The translations under genes and the position numbers were made by a program. Shown one piece after another: positions 60,946 to 64,000 of a DNA stretch of 64,000 nt. Under the pieces are notes generated by a model. The model made no database searches. It saw only the letters and a program-made list of their open reading frames with translations, and had not been told where the DNA came from. Source of the DNA: Caldilineaceae bacterium (GTDB taxonomy: Bacteria; Chloroflexota; Anaerolineae; Caldilineales; Caldilineaceae); contig JALHQH010000014.1 of assembly GCA_022842065.1 (NCBI GenBank), forward strand, positions 34,367 to 98,366, in the 5' to 3' direction. The first letter of the stretch is position 1; the number at the start of each line of letters is the position of its first letter.

Positions 60946-63201
60946 ATGGCCATTCAGTACCTCGATTTTGACCTGGAAATGGGACGCGGTGACGGCCGCA
61001 CCTACCCGCTAGCGGTGCTTCACTCGCCGGCGGGCAATGTGCGCGGGCACTTCAATCTGGCGTTGGGTCAACTGGAGCTGGCGAACCGGCTGCTCGCGCT
61101 GCAAAATGCGCTGCTGCGCTCCGGTGGGGCGCGCCGTAAAGCGCCGACCCGCGACGAGCAGACCGTACGTGACTTTGGCCAGGAACTCTTTAACAGCCTC
61201 TTTCAGGCCGATGTGCGCTCGCTCTTCTTTGAGAGCAAACGCATCGCCACCAGCCAGGGCAAATTTCTGCGCGTGCGGCTGCGCATTCTCGATCCACAGT
61301 TGGCCGCGCTGCCGTGGGAGTATCTCTTTGACGCCCGCCAAAATGAGTATCTCTGCCTGGCCCACAGCACCCCGTTGATCCGCTATTTGGAGGTGGCCCA
61401 ACCACCGCAACCGCTGACCATTGCCCCACCGCTGCGTATCCTTGCGATGATCGCCAGCCCCAGCGACTTGACCGCGCTCAATACCGCGGTGGAAAAAGAA
61501 CGACTGGAACGGGCGTTGGCCGGTCTGATTGCTGATGGGCTGGTCCAACTGGAATGGTTGCCCGGCCAAACGTGGCGTGACCTGCACCGAGCGATGCGTC
61601 CCAACCAGGGGCCGTGGCATGTCTTCCACTTTGTCGGCCACGGTGGGTTTGACTCCCAACGCGATGAAGGCTTACTCGTCTTTGCCGACCAGGCGGGCAA
61701 AAGCGATCGGCGCACCGCCACCGATGTGGCCCGCCTGCTCTCCGGTCAACCCACCTTGCGGCTGGCGCTGCTCAACGCCTGTGAAGGGGCCTATGCCAGC
61801 CAAACCGATATCTTTGCTTCGACCGCGGCCACGCTGGTGCAACAGGGTATCCCCGCCGTGATCGCCATGCAATACGAGATCACCGACCACGCGGCCATCG
61901 AGTTTTCCGAGCAATTTTATGACGCCCTGACCGCCGGACTACCGGTTGACAGCGCGGTGACCGATGCCCGCCGTGCGGTTGCGCTGGCAATCAACAACAC
62001 GCTGGAGTGGGGCATCCCCGTGCTCTTCATGCGCTCGCCGGATGGGGTAATTTTTGCCTTTGATGAGGGGGGTGTCAGCGGGGAGACGAACGCGGAGCGC
62101 TTCCGGGAAGGGGCCACGCTGCCGCAGGATGACCAACCTATTCCTGGCCCCTTCCCGGAAGCCATAGCCCCTCCACCCAATCAACTCACCGGTGAACAAT
62201 TGCAAGCGCTCTGGCAGGTCTTGCTCGATGGTTACAGCGAGAGCACCCTGGCCCAACTGGTGCGCTTTCAACTCAACGAACGACTCGATACGATTGCCGG
62301 CGGCGAGAATTTTTCGGATCAGGTCTACCACCTGATCGACTGGGCCGAGCGCACGGGACGATTGTCCCTGTTGATTGCCAAAGCCCAGGCCGGCAACCCG
62401 AGCAACCAGCGGTTGCGGCAGGTGGCGCTTGACATTTTGGGCAAGGCGGTCGAATCGCCCGCGGTCGTAGCCGCGCAACCAAAATCAGTCAGCACCGCGC
62501 CGCCCTCATCACCCATCGCATTTGAATGGTGTCACGTACCAGCCGGCAAATTTTTGATGGGATCTAACGACAAACATGACGATGAAAAGCCACAACACGC
62601 GGTAAATCTGCCGGCCTTCTATATCGCCAAAACGCCAGTCACCAACGCCCAGTACAAACGTTTCGTGGACGTGCAAGGCTATCAGGTACCGAGCCACTGG
62701 GAGAATGGGCAAATTCCTAAGGGCAAGGAGCACCTTCCGGTTGTTAATGTCTCCTGGCGCGATGCAATGGCCTTCTGTCAATGGGCTGGCGTCCAGTTGC
62801 CCAGCGAGGCGCAGTGGGAGAAAGCAGCGCGCGGCACTAATGGCCGGCTCTATCCCTGGGGTAATGAGCAACCGACGGCAAAACTGTGCAATTTCTACGA
62901 CAGCAAAATCGGCGATACAACGCCAGTCGGCAATTATCCCGACGGTGCTAGCCCGTATTGCTGCTTGGATATGGCGGGCAACGTTTGGGAGTGGACCTCC
63001 AGCCTTTTCAAAGGCTACTCCTACGACCTCAAGGATGGGCGGGAGGAGCTGAAAGATAGTGGACACCGAACGTTGCGCGGCGGTGCGTTTGACCTCAATG
63101 TTAGCTACGTGCGCTGTACATACCGCAGCGACGGTGAACCCGACGTCAGGTACGATGCGTTGGGGTTTCGGGTTGTGTCCCCTGGTGCTGTTGGCCGCTG
63201 A
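60946..63201 (+). CDS. CHAT protease with EAD1 and FGE-sulfatase domain
   Basis: 751 residues. CHAT (caspase-like) domain, about 1-375, with catalytic His232 in FHFVGHGGFD and Cys279 in LLNACEGAYA. A Pro-rich linker (encoded partly by a hairpin repeat, 62099-62162) leads to an effector-associated domain 1 (about 414-505; LTGEQLQALWQVLLDGYSES, NLERLDTIAGG-like NERLDTIAGGENFSD, LIDWAERTGR). The C-terminus is an FGE-sulfatase domain (about 520-748) with VPAGKFLMGSN, QLPSEAQWEKAARG, GNVWEWT and RTLRGGAF...GFRVV. No signal peptide, so it is cytoplasmic. EAD1 mediates pairing with other proteins bearing the same domain. The nSTAND1-FGE gene at 31 kb could be a related component. Predicted role: effector protease in a conflict or self-killing system. 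Confidence 0.9.
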   Translation: MAIQYLDFDLEMGRGDGRTYPLAVLHSPAGNVRGHFNLALGQLELANRLLALQNALLRSGGARRKAPTRDEQTVRDFGQELFNSLFQADVRSLFFESKRIATSQGKFLRVRLRILDPQLAALPWEYLFDARQNEYLCLAHSTPLIRYLEVAQPPQPLTIAPPLRILAMIASPSDLTALNTAVEKERLERALAGLIADGLVQLEWLPGQTWRDLHRAMRPNQGPWHVFHFVGHGGFDSQRDEGLLVFADQAGKSDRRTATDVARLLSGQPTLRLALLNACEGAYASQTDIFASTAATLVQQGIPAVIAMQYEITDHAAIEFSEQFYDALTAGLPVDSAVTDARRAVALAINNTLEWGIPVLFMRSPDGVIFAFDEGGVSGETNAERFREGATLPQDDQPIPGPFPEAIAPPPNQLTGEQLQALWQVLLDGYSESTLAQLVRFQLNERLDTIAGGENFSDQVYHLIDWAERTGRLSLLIAKAQAGNPSNQRLRQVALDILGKAVESPAVVAAQPKSVSTAPPSSPIAFEWCHVPAGKFLMGSNDKHDDEKPQHAVNLPAFYIAKTPVTNAQYKRFVDVQGYQVPSHWENGQIPKGKEHLPVVNVSWRDAMAFCQWAGVQLPSEAQWEKAARGTNGRLYPWGNEQPTAKLCNFYDSKIGDTTPVGNYPDGASPYCCLDMAGNVWEWTSSLFKGYSYDLKDGREELKDSGHRTLRGGAFDLNVSYVRCTYRSDGEPDVRYDALGFRVVSPGAVGR
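62099..62162. repeat. Perfect 18-bp inverted repeat inside the CHAT-FGE gene
   Basis: Arms 62099-62116 and 62145-62162 (GCTTCCGGGAAGGGGCCA) are exact reverse complements in frame within the CHAT-to-EAD1 linker. The repeat resembles the CCTTCC-GGAAGG hairpins at 22032 and 63371 and may be an inserted repeat that was kept because it codes for a flexible, Pro-rich linker. Confidence 0.7.
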
Positions 63202-63370
63202 TCTTCTGGGGCCTCTGGTCTCTGGTTACTCTGTTTTGCTGTTCTCTCTGTTTAAATGATCGGTAAGCAGATCAGATCCTGAGATTGGAGGGTCGTTCTG
63301 TTCGCCGCAGGCGACGAATTTTTTTAGGGCAGGCAGCCGGTGTAAGCTGCATCGCGCGTGGGCGGGTAAC

Positions 63371-63434
63371 CCTTCCAGGAAGGGGTCGGAGATCGTTCCA
63401 AGTACGAAGTAATGCTTGACCCCTTCCTGGAAGG
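63371..63434. repeat. Hairpin of the CCTTCCTGGAAG family, copy 2
   Basis: CCTTCCAGGAAGGGGTC (63371-63387) pairs exactly with GACCCCTTCCTGGAAGG (63418-63434). It lies between the convergent CHAT-FGE and HigA genes and could end both transcripts, without a T-run. Confidence 0.7.
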
Positions 63435-63454
63435 CGGCGTGCCCCAACCACTTG

Positions 63455-63838
63455 CTACGCCGGCACCAACTCCACCAATTCATACCGCTGCAAGAGCGTA
63501 TCCGTCGGGATATTGGTGACCTCCGCAATCCGGCGAATCATATTGATCGAGAGGGGACGGCGGCGGTTCAAAATCTCACTCAGACGGTGGGAAGGAATGC
63601 CGATCTGTGCCCCAAATTCGGCACGCGTGAGACCACGGCTTTCGATATAGTACTGAATGGCCTCGACTGGGTGGGGCTTCTCGACGGGATAGTGGGCGGC
63701 TTCATACGCACCAATCAACGTTGAAAGCACCTCTAGCCGATCTAAGTTTGATGTCTCTTCACCCTCATCCATCAGCCGTTCAAGTTCAGCCAAGGCTGCG
63801 TCATAATCAGCCTCAGTACGGATCGGTTTAAATTCCAT
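63455..63838 (-). CDS. higA: HigA-type antitoxin / Xre-family regulator
   Basis: 127 residues. The N-terminal half (EADYDAALAELERLMDEGEE) and C-terminal Xre helix-turn-helix (LTRAEFGAQIGIPSHRLSEI, NRRRPLSINMIRRIAEVTNI) correspond to COG5499 HigA antitoxins, which bind DNA and neutralise HigB (RelE fold) toxins. In this family the toxin gene usually precedes higA. In the 162 bases left before the window end no toxin frame is visible, so the toxin is missing or further upstream. ATG 63838. Confidence 0.82.
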   Translation of the reverse strand: MEFKPIRTEADYDAALAELERLMDEGEETSNLDRLEVLSTLIGAYEAAHYPVEKPHPVEAIQYYIESRGLTRAEFGAQIGIPSHRLSEILNRRRPLSINMIRRIAEVTNIPTDTLLQRYELVELVPA

Positions 63839-64000
63839 TTGACCACCTCAATTTGTTTCTATCGCCAACGATTTGATCCTAAAACAGCGTGTGCATCAAT
63901 CTGGTATAATAACATTAAATTCGTGCTGCACCCAGCGGGTTCCTGATTCAGGGTGCGTCCCAATTTTGGGGTAAACGTCCCCGGCACAGGCGAAAAATTG
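63839..64000. other. Non-coding window end
   Basis: No gene can be supported. A TATAAT box (63905-63910, plus strand) has no good -35 partner. The last 60 bases contain short G/C-rich inverted words. A gene may start just outside. Confidence 0.4.

Noticed and set aside
1..64000. tRNA, rRNA or other structured RNA genes
   Set aside because: No cloverleaf with matching anticodon arm, no rRNA stretches and no known riboswitch consensus were recognised while reading.
1..64000. Reverse transcriptase of a diversity-generating retroelement
   Set aside because: No frame with RT motifs (such as YxDD) is in the window, so a DGR is only a possible remote partner for the FGE domains.

Overview
This window looks like a chromosome segment of a filamentous or otherwise complex member of the Chloroflexota (Caldilinea/Anaerolineae-like). 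This is inferred from gene content, not from a marker gene: there is no rRNA, tRNA or ribosomal protein gene here. The clues are a giant BTAD/AAA/TPR regulator, many hybrid histidine kinases, a DUF4058 protein, CHAT, STAND and FGE-sulfatase signalling proteins, a full Mrp antiporter operon, and a very high load of dispersed hairpin repeats. GC content is moderate to high, with AT-rich pockets around the secreted-protein genes near 37 kb.

Layout. 0-4.7 kb: a polyamine-type ABC importer (potA end, potB, potC) split by a 2.5 kb cassette with its own promoter that carries a small protein, a membrane protein and an AAA/DUF234 ATPase. 4.8-16.7 kb: a signalling block with two hybrid sensor kinases, a 1047-residue BTAD-AAA-TPR regulator, and a NarL-type response regulator with its kinase. 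The last pair is divergent from a MacB-like ABC exporter with a membrane-fusion adaptor (17.1-20.7 kb), which it may control. 21-30 kb: small redox and metabolic genes (VOC dioxygenase, two DoxX proteins, luciferase-like oxidoreductase, methyltransferase, a truncated AAA-ATPase, homoserine-kinase-like kinase, GH3 beta-glucosidase). 30-34 kb: a scar of two transposase remnants, a truncated antitoxin-like gene, and an nSTAND1-TM-FGE protein whose upstream region was cut by the IS110 remnant. 34-40 kb: secreted proteins, a hydrolase, a small-RNA candidate, an AEC transporter and DUF4058. 40.6-48.1 kb: the Mrp Na+/H+ antiporter operon mrpABCD-dgkA-EFG on the minus strand, bracketed by two DUF2294 (MpsC-like) genes. 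48.4-58.9 kb: LysM-hydrolase, galE, an IS200-type transposase flanked by paired REP hairpins, a ChbG-type deacetylase, a sugar-acid oxidation cluster (enolase-superfamily dehydratase, RraA-like, FAH-family, aldehyde dehydrogenase), NUDIX and a eukaryotic-type HisA. 59-64 kb: a Doc toxin-antitoxin pair, a PfkB kinase, a CHAT-EAD1-FGE protein and a HigA-type antitoxin.

The most interesting items are: (1) the two FGE-tailed conflict proteins, a CHAT protease-EAD1-FGE and a decapitated nSTAND1-FGE, whose C-terminal ends look like hypervariable recognition surfaces; (2) the coupling of DUF2294 genes and a DgkA kinase with Mrp; (3) the IS200/REP system with GTAG-hairpin pairs that supply stop codons to both neighbouring genes; (4) a promoter immediately followed by a hairpin and T-run, a candidate ~58-nt RNA. 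At least six hairpin or repeat families occur two or more times in 64 kb.
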